This document shows, piece by piece, positions 25,581 through 34,322 of a stretch of DNA of 64,000 nt. Position 1 is the stretch's first letter, and every line of letters starts with the position of its first letter. The notes beneath the pieces are model-generated. The model searched no databases and was not told the origin of the DNA. It saw nothing but the letters and a program-made list of their open reading frames with translations. The stretch is taken from the NCBI GenBank assembly GCA_963717125.1, contig CAVQVG010000017.1, positions 372,001 through 436,000 on the forward strand, given 5' to 3'. Position numbers and translations under genes: made by a program. Origin of the DNA: RYN-230 sp963717125 (lineage in GTDB: Bacteria > Actinomycetota > Actinomycetes > Streptosporangiales > Streptosporangiaceae).

Positions 25581-27200
25581 TCAACCGGGCGCGGTCCGCA
25601 GCAGGCCGCGTTCGAGCACGAGCGGCACGAACAGCTCGCGGTAGCCGTGCTCGTCGAACAGCACCGTGACCTCGTCGCCGTCATAACGCTGTACGGTGCC
25701 CGGGCCCCAGCGCTCACTCACGACCCGCGTGCCCACGGCGAACGGGACCGAGGTCCCGGCGGGGTCGGCTGGCTCGGCGGGTCCGAGATCGTTGTCGCAG
25801 TTTCCGCACGGGCCGGGGTAGTCCTGCCCGAAGTAGGTCAGCAGGAACGAGCGGCGGCAACCGGTCTGCTCGGCGTAGCGGCGCATCATCGTCAGCCGGG
25901 AGCGCTCCACCTCGTCCTCGCGTTCCGTCTCCGCCTCCGACGCGGCCAACACGGCCGCGACGCTCATCGCCCCACTCCAGCGAACATCGCCGTCCGCCTG
26001 CCAGGCCGCCGCGCCGAGATCGGCCAGCCGGGTGAGCGCGGCCGTCTGCTGCCGGTCGCCGGGGTCGACCCGCTGGCCGGCCGCGAGCGCGGCCGCGGCC
26101 CGCCCGACGGCCGCGCCGGGCACACTCCTCGCGATCAGATGCCGCGCCCGCTCGAAGTCGTCGTACCGGTAGAGCAGCCGCACCTGCGACGGCTGGCTGT
26201 CCCGCCCGGCCCGCCCGATCTCCTGGTAGTACGAGTCCAGCGAGGGCGGCGGGTCAACGTGCAGCACCCAGCGAACGTCCGGCTTGTCGATCCCCATGCC
26301 GAACGCCACCGTGGCCGCGATGATGCGGGCCCGGCCAGCCAGGAACGCCGTCATCGCCTCGTGCCGCGCACGCCCAGAAAGCCCGGCGTGATACAGCGTC
26401 ACCCGTTCGCCGGCTGACGCGAGCCAGTCGTGGGCGGCCTGCGCGTCGGCGCGGGTCGCGGCGTAGACAATGCCCGGCCCACCGAATTCGCGCGCCGCGT
26501 CGACCAGTTCGCGCTCCTTGTCATCGATCGTTCCCGCGTGATGGGCCGAGAGATGCAGGTACGGCCGGTCGAAGTCACCCAGCACCACCTCCGGGGCGCG
26601 CAGGCCGAGCCGCTGGATGATTTCCTGCTGCACCGGCGGCGCGGCCGTCGCGGTCAGGGCCACCCGGACCGGCGCGCCGACCGCCTCGGCCTGGGCCCCG
26701 AGCCGCATGTAGTCGGGCCGGAAGTCGTGCCCCCACTGGCTGATCAGGTGGGCTTCGTCCACGGCGAACAGGCCCGGCCGGGCGCGCCGCAGCGTTTCCC
26801 GGGTCTCCCGGTTGGCCAGCTGCTCCGGCGAGAGGAACACGAACGTTCCGGAGTCGCACGAGGCGAGCAGTGCCGCCGCGCGCGCACCAGCGGACTGCTG
26901 GGAGTTCAGCACGATGGCCGGGAGGCCGGCCGCCCGCAGGTGGGCGAGCTGATCATCCTGCAAGGCGATCAGCGGCGACACGACGACCGTCGGCCCGGCG
27001 CGCAGCAACCCGGCCAGCTCGTAGATCGCCGACTTCCCGCCTCCGGTCGGCAGCACAGCCAGCACATCGCGGCCACCGGCCAGCGCCTCGGCCGCGCGCA
27101 GCTGCCCGGGACGAAGCCGGTCAAAGCCGAGACGATCCCGCGCCAGTTGCTCGATCACAGCTCCGGTTCCCTGATTGCTCGCGTCCATCTCACCAAGCAT
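25581..27200 (-). CDS. RecQ-family ATP-dependent DNA helicase
   Basis: RecQ-like 3' to 5' helicase, 539 residues from the ATG at 27200, which has GGAG about 12 bases upstream; the ATG four codons further in is an alternative. Motifs include FDRLRPGQLRAAEA (motif 0), VLPTGGGKS (Walker A, 51-57), AVDEAHLISQWGHDFR (DEAH and the RecQ loop), ALTATA, and QEIGRAGRD (motif VI). A RecQ-type zinc site follows (TGCRRSFLLTYF, then GPCGNCDN). The C-terminus has an SH3-like strand set around VGTRVVSERWGPGTVQRYDGD instead of an HRDC domain. It is convergent with the DinG-like helicase. Confidence 0.93.
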   Translation of the reverse strand: MLGEMDASNQGTGAVIEQLARDRLGFDRLRPGQLRAAEALAGGRDVLAVLPTGGGKSAIYELAGLLRAGPTVVVSPLIALQDDQLAHLRAAGLPAIVLNSQQSAGARAAALLASCDSGTFVFLSPEQLANRETRETLRRARPGLFAVDEAHLISQWGHDFRPDYMRLGAQAEAVGAPVRVALTATAAPPVQQEIIQRLGLRAPEVVLGDFDRPYLHLSAHHAGTIDDKERELVDAAREFGGPGIVYAATRADAQAAHDWLASAGERVTLYHAGLSGRARHEAMTAFLAGRARIIAATVAFGMGIDKPDVRWVLHVDPPPSLDSYYQEIGRAGRDSQPSQVRLLYRYDDFERARHLIARSVPGAAVGRAAAALAAGQRVDPGDRQQTAALTRLADLGAAAWQADGDVRWSGAMSVAAVLAASEAETEREDEVERSRLTMMRRYAEQTGCRRSFLLTYFGQDYPGPCGNCDNDLGPAEPADPAGTSVPFAVGTRVVSERWGPGTVQRYDGDEVTVLFDEHGYRELFVPLVLERGLLRTAPG

Positions 27201-27331
27201 CCCGTCCCGCTCCGACCGGCCCGATGCCGGGTCAGCCGGAGGGGCCCGGCGGCCCGGCGTGGGCCACGGCCCACCGCCGCCGGCTGCATCGCCCCCGTTT
27301 GAAGCGGTGGCTGGTGGGGTAGGCGCGCAGC

Positions 27332-28294
27332 GTGCCGGCTCGCGCACTCTTCCACACCGCGCCGCGCTGTGTGCAGATCAGGGAGCTGCCCACACCGCGG
27401 CCCGGGCTGGGCGAGGTCACGGTGCGGACCCTGTTCTCGGGCATCAGCGGTGGTACTGAGCGGCTGATCTATCGCGGGGAGTTCCCGGCTGATGCCGCGC
27501 TGGACGAGACGATCGAGGCGCTCGGCGGGAGCTTCCGCTATCCCTTCCCTTACGGCTATGCGTGCGTCGGAGAGGCGGCCGGGTGGGACCGGCCGGTGTT
27601 TGCCTTCCAGCCGCACCAGGACGTTTTCGCGGCGCGGGCCAGCGACCTGGTCGCGCTGCCCGCCGTCGACCCCGCCACCGCGACCTTGTTCCCGCTGGTC
27701 GAGACCGCGTTGCAGGTGACGCTGGACGCCGCCGCCGGCTACCGCGACCGGGTCATCGTGCTGGGCGCAGGCGTGCTGGGGGTGCTGACATCGCTGCTGC
27801 TGCAGCGCTCCGGGTCGCCCTCGGTGTGCGCCGAACCACTGGCCTGGCGCCGCGACCTGGCGGCCAGCCTCGGCGTGACCGCGGTCGCACCCGATGAGGT
27901 AATGCGGGCGGAAGTTCCGCTGGTCATCGACACCAGCGGCAACCCAGAAGCGCCAGCCACGGGTCTGGGCATGCTGGCCCACGAGGGCACCTTGCTGATC
28001 GCCTCCTGGTTCGGCACAAAACCAGTGACGATGCCGCTCGGCGGCGCCTTCCACCGGCGGCGGCTGACCATCCGGAGTACCCAGGTGTCCAGTATCCCGG
28101 CGCGCCTGTCCGCGACCTGGACGCGGGCGCGCCGCCGGGAGGAGGCCGCCGCGTTGCTGGCCGAACTGCCGCTGGCCGAGCTGTGTACCCACGTGTACCC
28201 GTTCAGCCGGGCCGCCGAGGCGTTCCGCGCGGTAGACAACAGCGCACCTGGCCTGATGCACGCCGTCCTCGACTACGACAGGAGCGCCGAGTGA
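27332..28294 (+). CDS. zinc-less MDR-family dehydrogenase
   Basis: Medium-chain dehydrogenase/reductase of 320 residues. The N-terminal GroES-like part reads LPTPRPGLGEVTVRTLFSGISGGTE, and the Rossmann motif is VIVLGAGVLGVLTSLL. The catalytic Cys/His zinc ligands of classical alcohol dehydrogenases are not evident, as the loop is FSGISGGTERLIYRGE. Similar proteins are annotated as dehydrogenases in pigment or pterin-like pathways. It starts at GTG and its stop overlaps the next gene's GTG, forming the first gene of a four-gene operon. Substrate unknown. Confidence 0.82.
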   Translation: MPARALFHTAPRCVQIRELPTPRPGLGEVTVRTLFSGISGGTERLIYRGEFPADAALDETIEALGGSFRYPFPYGYACVGEAAGWDRPVFAFQPHQDVFAARASDLVALPAVDPATATLFPLVETALQVTLDAAAGYRDRVIVLGAGVLGVLTSLLLQRSGSPSVCAEPLAWRRDLAASLGVTAVAPDEVMRAEVPLVIDTSGNPEAPATGLGMLAHEGTLLIASWFGTKPVTMPLGGAFHRRRLTIRSTQVSSIPARLSATWTRARRREEAAALLAELPLAELCTHVYPFSRAAEAFRAVDNSAPGLMHAVLDYDRSAE

Positions 28295-28668
28295 CCTACG
28301 AAGTGGGCTTGAGCCGGAGCGTCCGCGCGTTCCACGTCATGCCGGGGGTGCCTGGTCCGGAAGGGCAGCTGCATGATCACGACTACCGGATCGAGATCGT
28401 GGTGAGCCGGGAGCAGCTGGACGACATGGCCATGGTCTGCGACCTGGACACCCTCGAAGACGCGCTAGGCGAGCTGACCGGGCGCATCGACGGCCGCAAC
28501 CTCGACGAGATACGCCCGGCCGGGGTTGCCGCCGTCACGGTCGAAGTGCTCGCCCGCTGGGTGCACGACACGCTCGCCGGCCCGATCGCAACCGCAGGCG
28601 GGGACGCACTGGCCGTCCGGGTCTGGGAATCCCCCGTCGCGTTCGGCGGATATACGGCGCCATGCTGA
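28291..28668 (+). CDS. 6-pyruvoyltetrahydropterin synthase/QueD-like protein
   Basis: Small T-fold enzyme of 125 residues. The zinc ligands His15 (RAFHVMPG), His28 and His30 (QLHDHDYRIEIVV) are conserved. TVEVLARWV and VRVWESPVAFGGY carry the usual Glu residues. The catalytic Cys normally found between the first and second His in PTPS/QueD enzymes is absent, so the reaction may differ from carboxytetrahydropterin formation. The GTG overlaps the dehydrogenase stop and the 3' end overlaps the glycosyltransferase start. Confidence 0.85.
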   Translation: MTYEVGLSRSVRAFHVMPGVPGPEGQLHDHDYRIEIVVSREQLDDMAMVCDLDTLEDALGELTGRIDGRNLDEIRPAGVAAVTVEVLARWVHDTLAGPIATAGGDALAVRVWESPVAFGGYTAPC

Positions 28669-29669
28669 CGGTCTGCCTGATCACTCTGGGCGACCCGGCT
28701 ACGCTGACCGGCGGATACCGCTATCACCGGCGGATGGCGGAACTCGCGGCCCGCAACGACGCCCGGCTTACGTTCGCGTCGCTGCCGCTCCGGCGGCCGT
28801 ACCTGCACGGCCGGCCCGCGCTTCGGGCCGCCCGGCGGGCCGATGTGGTGCTGGTGGACAGCATCGTGGCGGCGTCCCTGGCGCCGTGGATTCCGCTGCA
28901 CCGCCCGCCGCGGCTGGCCGCGATCGCGCACCAGCCGCCGGGCGGAATCGATCACCCGGCCCTGCGCCGATCGGTGCAGGCCGGGCTGGACCGGTTCCTG
29001 TACCGCCGCTGCGCACTGGTGATTCTGGCCAGCTCGCTCCTGGCCGGCCTGTCCGACCATGAAGTGGTCATCCCGCCCGGCCGGGACCAGCAGGCGGCGA
29101 CGCAGGGCAGCGACCTGCGGGCCGGCGCGCGAGCCGCCGCGCTGTGCGTGGCTAACTGGCTGCCGGCCAAGGGCATCCTCGAACTGCTGGACGCGGTGGC
29201 CGCATTGCCCGCGGGGACGCTGCGCCTGCACCTCGCGGGCGACGAGCGGGCCGGCACCGGATACGGGCAGCAGGTACTGCGCCGGCTCGCCGACCTGCCG
29301 GACCGGGTGGTCCGCCACGGGCGCTGCGACGACGCCGAGGTGGGGCGGTTGTACCGGTCGGCCGACCTGTTCGTGCTGCCGTCGCGCTGGGAAACCTTCG
29401 GCACCGCCTTCGCGGAGGCGATGGACGCGGGCCTGCCCGTGATCGGCTGGCGGGCCGGCAACGTGCCCCACCTCGTGGCGGATGGAGTCGAGGGCTTCGT
29501 GCTGCCGCCCGGCGACGTAGCCGCGCTGACCGGCGCGTTGCGCAGCCTCGCCGACAACGAGACCGAACGCCGCCAGCTGGGTGCGGCCGCCGCCCGCCGC
29601 GTGCAGAGCCTGCCGACCTGGGAGGAATCCGCGAAGGAATTCTTCACCGTGCTAGGGACGCTGTCATGA
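28662..29669 (+). CDS. GT4-family glycosyltransferase
   Basis: GT-B glycosyltransferase of 335 residues. The C-terminal donor-binding domain has LCVANWLPAKGILELLDAV and the family pattern FVLPSRWETFGTAFAEAMDAGLPVIGW, with the Glu of the EX7E motif. The N-terminal domain begins VCLITLGDPATLTGGYRYH. No membrane anchor. The start lies inside the PTPS-like gene and its stop overlaps the next start. Linked to a pterin-type enzyme, it could glycosylate a pterin or related heterocycle, which is inference from neighbourhood only. Confidence 0.88.
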   Translation: MLTVCLITLGDPATLTGGYRYHRRMAELAARNDARLTFASLPLRRPYLHGRPALRAARRADVVLVDSIVAASLAPWIPLHRPPRLAAIAHQPPGGIDHPALRRSVQAGLDRFLYRRCALVILASSLLAGLSDHEVVIPPGRDQQAATQGSDLRAGARAAALCVANWLPAKGILELLDAVAALPAGTLRLHLAGDERAGTGYGQQVLRRLADLPDRVVRHGRCDDAEVGRLYRSADLFVLPSRWETFGTAFAEAMDAGLPVIGWRAGNVPHLVADGVEGFVLPPGDVAALTGALRSLADNETERRQLGAAAARRVQSLPTWEESAKEFFTVLGTLS

Positions 29670-30307
29670 CGCTCGGCTGGACCGACCCCGCGTCGCCACC
29701 TACGGTCACCGTGCTGCTCAGGCACGGCGACACTCACATGTCACCCGAACACAGGTTCAGCGGTCTGTGCGACGTCCCGCTCAGCGCGGACGGCACCCGT
29801 CAGGCCAAAGCCGCCGCCAGCAAGCTGGCCGCTGGCAGCCGGATTGACGCCATCATCAGCTCGCCGCTGCGCCGCGCCGCCGCCACCGCGGTCATCGTCG
29901 GCACCGAGCTGGGCCTGACCGCTGACATCGACGACGACCTCCGGGAGACCGACTTCGGCGAGTGGGAGGGCTTGACGCTCACCGAAATCCAGCAGCGATG
30001 GCCCGACGCCGCCGCCGCGTGGCGGCATAACCCGCAACAGGCGCCACCGGGCGGGGAAAGCTTCGCGGCCACCGCGCGGCGCGTGCACCAGGCGTGCGAC
30101 CGGCTGCTCCGCGACCATTCCGGTCAGACGGTCCTGGTGGTAAGCCACATCACACCGATAAAGATCCTGCTGTGCCGCGCCCTCGACGTGCCCCTGGCCG
30201 CGCTGTACCGGATGTATCTCGGCTCCGCGAGCCTCAACGAGATCCAGTGGCATGGCCCTGGTTTCGCCGCCGTCCGCTGCATCAACGACACCAGCCACCT
30301 GCCCTAA
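29666..30307 (+). CDS. histidine phosphatase (phosphoglycerate mutase superfamily)
   Basis: Phosphohydrolase of 213 residues with the RHG signature LLRHGDTH (Arg19, His20), the SSPLRRAAATA loop, the acid residue region RETDFGEWEGLTLTEI and the second catalytic His in VVSHITPIK. The profile is close to alpha-ribazole phosphatase and broad-specificity members. As the last of four overlapping genes it may dephosphorylate an intermediate before glycosylation. A dispersed repeat begins four bases after the stop. Confidence 0.88.
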   Translation: MTLGWTDPASPPTVTVLLRHGDTHMSPEHRFSGLCDVPLSADGTRQAKAAASKLAAGSRIDAIISSPLRRAAATAVIVGTELGLTADIDDDLRETDFGEWEGLTLTEIQQRWPDAAAAWRHNPQQAPPGGESFAATARRVHQACDRLLRDHSGQTVLVVSHITPIKILLCRALDVPLAALYRMYLGSASLNEIQWHGPGFAAVRCINDTSHLP

Positions 30308-30310
30308 CGG

Positions 30311-30491
30311 CTGCTGCTTGCCCTGCGCCTCCGGCGCGCTCTTACCCGCTCTGCTTCCTTGCGCCTCCGGCGCGCTCCCGCTCTGCTTCCTCGCCTCGGC
30401 GGTCCAGCCGTTCCCTCGTCGCTCGGGCGCTCGTGCCTCGCTCCCTCGCGCCTCAGTCCAGTCGGCGGCGCGCCCCCTTTGGCGCGGCGTC
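30311..30491 (-). repeat. dispersed repeat, copy A
   Basis: Copy of a family that recurs at 37633-37740 and 40631-40852. In the consensus orientation (minus strand here) it starts with the small hairpin GCGCCAAAGGGGGCGCG and GCCGCCGACTGGACTGAGG, runs through GAGCGAGG...CGACGAGGGAA units, and ends with GCGCCGGAGGCGC followed by AAGGAAGCAGAGC. The last part is duplicated in this copy. Translation of the minus strand gives RAADWTEARG, close to the peptide the other copies encode. It fills the gap between the phosphatase stop and the next operon. Confidence 0.85.
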
Positions 30492-30598
30492 TGGGTGAAA
30501 ACCCGCAGATGAAGTTGGGTGATGGCCTGCTGCCGCCGAGCGCGGCGTCTCCGTAGCGTGATTGCTGACGCAAGAACGCTGGTTAAGGAGAATGTCAG
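30492..30598 (+). promoter_or_regulatory. leader of the ABC exporter/lipoprotein operon
   Basis: Short region after repeat copy A with a strong ribosome site TTAAGGAGA (30581-30589) that sets the GTG at 30599 as the start. No clear -35/-10 pair was identified. Confidence 0.5.
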
Positions 30599-31543
30599 GT
30601 GATCGAGGCCCACGGGCTTTCCAAACGTTTTGGCTCTACCGTCGCGGTCGATCAGCTCAGCTTCACGGTCCGGACCGGCGTGGTGACCGGATTTCTCGGC
30701 CCGAATGGCGCGGGCAAGACCACCGCGATGCGGCTGATCCTCGGCCTGGACCATCCCAGTGCGGGGATCGTGACCATCAACGGCCAGCCGTATGCGCAAT
30801 TGGCCAGTCCCATGCGCGAGGTGGGCGCGTTGCTGGACGCCCGGGCGGTGCACGGCGGCCGCAGCGCCCGCAACCACCTGCGCTGCCTGGCGCAGACCAA
30901 TGACATTCCGGAGCGCCGGGTGGATGAGGTGCTCGGCCTCGTCGGGCTGGCCGACGTGGCCGGGAAAAGGTCCAAGGGATTCTCACTCGGCATGAGCCAG
31001 CGGCTGGGGATAGCCGCGGCGCTGCTCGGTGATCCGGGCATCGTGATGTTCGACGAACCGGTCAATGGGCTGGATCCGGAAGGCATTCTGTGGATCCGCA
31101 CCCTGATGAGATCACTGGCCGCCGAGGGCCGCACGGTGTTCGTGTCCAGCCACCTGATGTCGGAGATGGAAAACACCGCCGATCACCTGATCGTGATCGG
31201 GCGGGGCCGGCTCATCGCCGACTGCAGCATGGCCGAGTTCATCATCCGGGGCACCGGCCAGGCGGTGCTGGTCCGGACACCGCAGCCAGACGGGCTGGCC
31301 CGGGCGGTCACCGCCGCGGGCGGCACCGTAGCGCCGGTGGGCCCGGGCGACCTGGAGGTACGCGGCCTGCCGCCCGCCCGCATCGGCGACCTAGCGCTGG
31401 CCAGCGGCATCGCGCTGCACCACCTGGCGCCCGCGCGGGCCTCGCTGGAGGAGGCGTTCATGGAGCTGACCGCGGACAGCGTCGAGTATCACGCGGGGGT
31501 ACCCGCGGGCAGCGTGGCCGGCGGCCACGGAACGGAGGCATGA
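30599..31543 (+). CDS. ABC transporter ATP-binding protein
   Basis: ABC ATPase of 314 residues. Walker A GPNGAGKTT is at 34-42, the signature is FSLGMSQRLGIA, Walker B is IVMFDEPVNGLDPEG and the switch His is in VFVSSHLMSEME. This is the bacitracin/BcrA-like exporter type. The C-terminus has a small regulatory domain (LAGAL-type strands around GDLEVRGLPPARIG). The permease follows after one base. Regulation probably comes from the two-component pair at the end of this operon. Confidence 0.93.
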   Translation: MIEAHGLSKRFGSTVAVDQLSFTVRTGVVTGFLGPNGAGKTTAMRLILGLDHPSAGIVTINGQPYAQLASPMREVGALLDARAVHGGRSARNHLRCLAQTNDIPERRVDEVLGLVGLADVAGKRSKGFSLGMSQRLGIAAALLGDPGIVMFDEPVNGLDPEGILWIRTLMRSLAAEGRTVFVSSHLMSEMENTADHLIVIGRGRLIADCSMAEFIIRGTGQAVLVRTPQPDGLARAVTAAGGTVAPVGPGDLEVRGLPPARIGDLALASGIALHHLAPARASLEEAFMELTADSVEYHAGVPAGSVAGGHGTEA

Positions 31544-31544
31544 C

Positions 31545-32390
31545 ATGGCTGCCATCACCGCTGACCGGACCAGCGCCGGGGCCGGCCCGGCCCGGGGGCG
31601 CCGGGCCGGCCTGGCCGGGGCGGTCCGCTCCGAGTTCACCAAGCTGCGCTCGGTCCGGTCCACCTACTGGTCGCTGCTGCTGCTGGTGCTGCTGGGCATC
31701 GCCTGGTCCGTGGCCAACTGCGCGGGCGTGGCCGCGCACTGGGCGCAGACGCCACCTGGGCAGCGGGGCTTCTTCGACGCGACTCAGGACAGCGTGGTCG
31801 GCGTGGCCCTGCTCGGCCAGCTCGTCGTCGTGGTGCTGGGCGCGCTCGCGATCACCTCGGAGTATTCGACCGGGATGATCCGCACCTCGCTGACCGTGCT
31901 GCCGCGGCGCGGCGTGGTGTTCGCGGCCAAGGCCATCGTGCTCACCGCGGTCACCCTGGTCATCGCGACGGTGACCAGCTTCGCCGCGTTCTTCATCGGC
32001 CAGTACCTGCTGCGCAGCACGCATGAAGCCGCCACCCTCGGCCAGCCGAACGTGCTGCGCGCCGTGCTGGCCAGCGCCCTCTACATCGCGCTGTCTGGCC
32101 TGTTCAGCTTCGGCATCGGCGCGATGCTGCGCAGCACGGCGGGCGCCCTCACCGCCGTGTACGGGCTGCTGTTCCTGCTGCCGCAGCTGGCCAAGGCGCT
32201 GCCCAATCAGTGGTACGCGGATCTGGTGCGGTGGTTGCCAGGCGGCGAGGTCACAAACGCGATCACTAATACCCAACGCCAGCTCCCGCAGCATCTGTTC
32301 AACGCCTGGGGCGAGTTTGCGGTGTTCGGCGGCTACACGGCCATCGTCCTCGTCGCGGGTGCGCTGCTGCTGCGCCGCCGCGACGCCTGA
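31545..32390 (+). CDS. ABC transporter permease (ABC-2 type)
   Basis: Membrane permease of 281 residues with an N-terminal cytosolic arm (AGAVRSEFTKLRSVRST) that matches the ABC-2 permease start, and six helices including WSLLLLVLLGIAWSVAN and GVALLGQLVVVVLGALAITSEYSTGMIRTSL, whose EYSTGMIRTSL loop is the typical coupling element. It pairs with the preceding ATPase. The exported compound is not identifiable; close relatives confer resistance to peptide antibiotics or cell-envelope stress. Confidence 0.92.
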   Translation: MAAITADRTSAGAGPARGRRAGLAGAVRSEFTKLRSVRSTYWSLLLLVLLGIAWSVANCAGVAAHWAQTPPGQRGFFDATQDSVVGVALLGQLVVVVLGALAITSEYSTGMIRTSLTVLPRRGVVFAAKAIVLTAVTLVIATVTSFAAFFIGQYLLRSTHEAATLGQPNVLRAVLASALYIALSGLFSFGIGAMLRSTAGALTAVYGLLFLLPQLAKALPNQWYADLVRWLPGGEVTNAITNTQRQLPQHLFNAWGEFAVFGGYTAIVLVAGALLLRRRDA

Positions 32391-32415
32391 CCCGAAACCA
32401 GTCAAGGAGAAGCAC

Positions 32416-33006
32416 ATGCTCAGGAACCGTCCGGCCGCCGTGTTCGGCAGCGCTGTGCTGGCTGGTGCGCTCGCCGTCACCGGTTGCGCCGCGTCCGCGG
32501 CGACCACCAGCGGGGCGACCACCAGCGCGGCGACCACCAGGGCTACCTCGCCGACCACGGCGGGCGGCAACGCGCACCTCATGGTGTACAGCATCAACAG
32601 CGACGGGCCCGACCTCCGGGCCATCGTCTCCGGGGTGATCGGCGATTACGGGCCAGCCGTGACCGTCTTCCCCAACGGCAAGGTCAACCCGTCACACACC
32701 CATGACCTGGAACTGAAGCTGACCCACGGGTCGTTCAAGATCCGCATCACCGAGCTGGACAAGAAGTTCGTCGCGGTCACCACCCACGAGCCGATCTACC
32801 CGCGCACCTGCTCGGACTACATGACCGCGACCGCGACGACGCCCATCGTGCCGGGTTCGGGCACCGGCGCGTACCGCGGGATCAGCGGCCGCTTCACCGT
32901 CACCATCACCGGCGACGAGGTGGAGAAGAAGCCATGCCAGCCGGTCGGTGCGTTCCTCTGGCAGGCCCTCGTGCTGCGCGGCCCGGGCCGCGTGTCGGTC
33001 GGCTAG
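32416..33006 (+). CDS. lipoprotein of unknown function
   Basis: Protein of 196 residues with lipobox ALAVTGCAAS, so Cys25 or close to it should be lipidated, followed by a Thr/Ser/Ala spacer (TTSGATTSAATT). The mature domain is a beta-rich fold with DLELKLTHGSFKIRI and GAYRGISGRFTVTI, similar to allene-oxide-cyclase-barrel or lipocalin-like proteins, but I am not certain of the family. AAGGAGA lies eight bases before the ATG. Placed between exporter and two-component genes, it could be the sensed or buffering component of an envelope-stress module. Confidence 0.75.
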   Translation: MLRNRPAAVFGSAVLAGALAVTGCAASAATTSGATTSAATTRATSPTTAGGNAHLMVYSINSDGPDLRAIVSGVIGDYGPAVTVFPNGKVNPSHTHDLELKLTHGSFKIRITELDKKFVAVTTHEPIYPRTCSDYMTATATTPIVPGSGTGAYRGISGRFTVTITGDEVEKKPCQPVGAFLWQALVLRGPGRVSVG

Positions 33007-33011
33007 CGGTC

Positions 33012-34322
33012 ATGCGTACTCCGGTAGCCGCGTCACCGCGGCCAGCGCGGCGGGACCATGCATACGCTGGGTCCATGCTCACCGCGGGCGCCCGGCTACG
33101 CGATCACCCGATGCTGCTGGATGGCGTGCTGGCGGTGCTGCTGTTCTCGATCAGTTTTGGCCAGTGGCCGAGGGGCCCCTGGGTCAGCCTGGTGGCTGGC
33201 GTGCTGGTCAGCGGGCTACTGGCCGCCACGGTGCTGCTCCGGCGGCGCTACCCGGTGGCCGCGTTCACGGCGGCCATGACGATCGCCGCCGCGCAGGTCC
33301 TGTTCGGCATGCAGGCGGGCAGCGGCGGCCCGGCGGTCCGCGCCCTGGAGCCGACCGCCACCGACGTGGTCATCCCGGTGCTGCTGTACACGGTGGCCGC
33401 GCACCGCCCCCGGCGGGTCTCGGTGACCGGCCTGGTCGTCTGCCTGATCGCCACGGCCGTGGCCATCACCCGCTGGGCCCCCGCCCAGCCCCCGGCCTCG
33501 TCGAATCTGGTCTTCGTCGCGGCCGCCGGACTCGGCGGGACAGCCCTGGCCGCGTGGGTGCTGGGCGACTCGATGGCCTACCGCTACCGGCGCGAGTACT
33601 ACGCCTCGCTGGAGGAGCGCACCGCCCGGGCCGAAGCCGAGCGTGACGCGCAGGCCCGGATCGCCGCCGCCGCGCAGCGGGCCGGCGAACTCCAGGACCG
33701 GCGGGCCCGGGCCATCGACGAGTCGGTGGCCCGGCTGCGCCGGATCGAGCGCGACCTGCACGACGGGGCGCAGGTGCGGCTGGCCGCGCTGGCCATGACC
33801 CTGGGCGAGATCAAGGAGTACCTGGCATCGGCGCCCGCGGGCGCCGATGACGCCGACCGGACCCGGATGCTGGTCAGCGCCGCCCACCAGAACGCCAAGG
33901 AAACCTTGGCCGAGCTGCGCGATCTGGCCCGGGGCATTCATCCCCCGGTGCTCGACCGCGGCCTCGGTGCGGCGCTGTCCAGCCTGGCCGAGACCAGCGC
34001 GGTACCGGCCCACCTGCGGATCACCGGTACCGAGCAGCCGTCACCGGCCATCGCGGCCATGGCCTACTTCTGCGCGGCCGAACTGCTGGCCAACGTGGCC
34101 AAGCACAGCGGGGCGAGCCGGGCCACGATCAGCGTCACCGACCAGGCCGAATGGCTGCTGATGACGGTGACCGACGACGGATCAGGCGGCGCTCAGCTGG
34201 CGCCGGGTGGCGGGCTGGCCGGCCTGCTGGAACGGGTGCAGACCGTGGACGGCCGGCTGGACGTGCGCAGCCCGCCCGGCGGTCCCACCGTCATCACGAT
34301 CGAGCTGCCGAGGCACGCCTGA
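33012..34322 (+). CDS. NarL/DesK-type sensor histidine kinase
   Basis: Kinase of 436 residues from the chosen ATG; a second ATG 21 codons in is an alternative. Five hydrophobic helices span about residues 37-185, followed by a coiled-coil (EERTARAEAERDAQARIAAAAQRAG). The HisKA_3 box is RRIERDLHDGAQVRLAALAM with His250. The ATPase part contains ELLANVAKHSGA and DDGSGGA but the second glycine box is abbreviated to GGGLAGLLERV, as usual in this subfamily. The stop overlaps the regulator ATG as TGATG. No extracellular domain is present, so it probably senses membrane state or the ABC transporter itself. Confidence 0.9.
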   Translation: MRTPVAASPRPARRDHAYAGSMLTAGARLRDHPMLLDGVLAVLLFSISFGQWPRGPWVSLVAGVLVSGLLAATVLLRRRYPVAAFTAAMTIAAAQVLFGMQAGSGGPAVRALEPTATDVVIPVLLYTVAAHRPRRVSVTGLVVCLIATAVAITRWAPAQPPASSNLVFVAAAGLGGTALAAWVLGDSMAYRYRREYYASLEERTARAEAERDAQARIAAAAQRAGELQDRRARAIDESVARLRRIERDLHDGAQVRLAALAMTLGEIKEYLASAPAGADDADRTRMLVSAAHQNAKETLAELRDLARGIHPPVLDRGLGAALSSLAETSAVPAHLRITGTEQPSPAIAAMAYFCAAELLANVAKHSGASRATISVTDQAEWLLMTVTDDGSGGAQLAPGGGLAGLLERVQTVDGRLDVRSPPGGPTVITIELPRHA

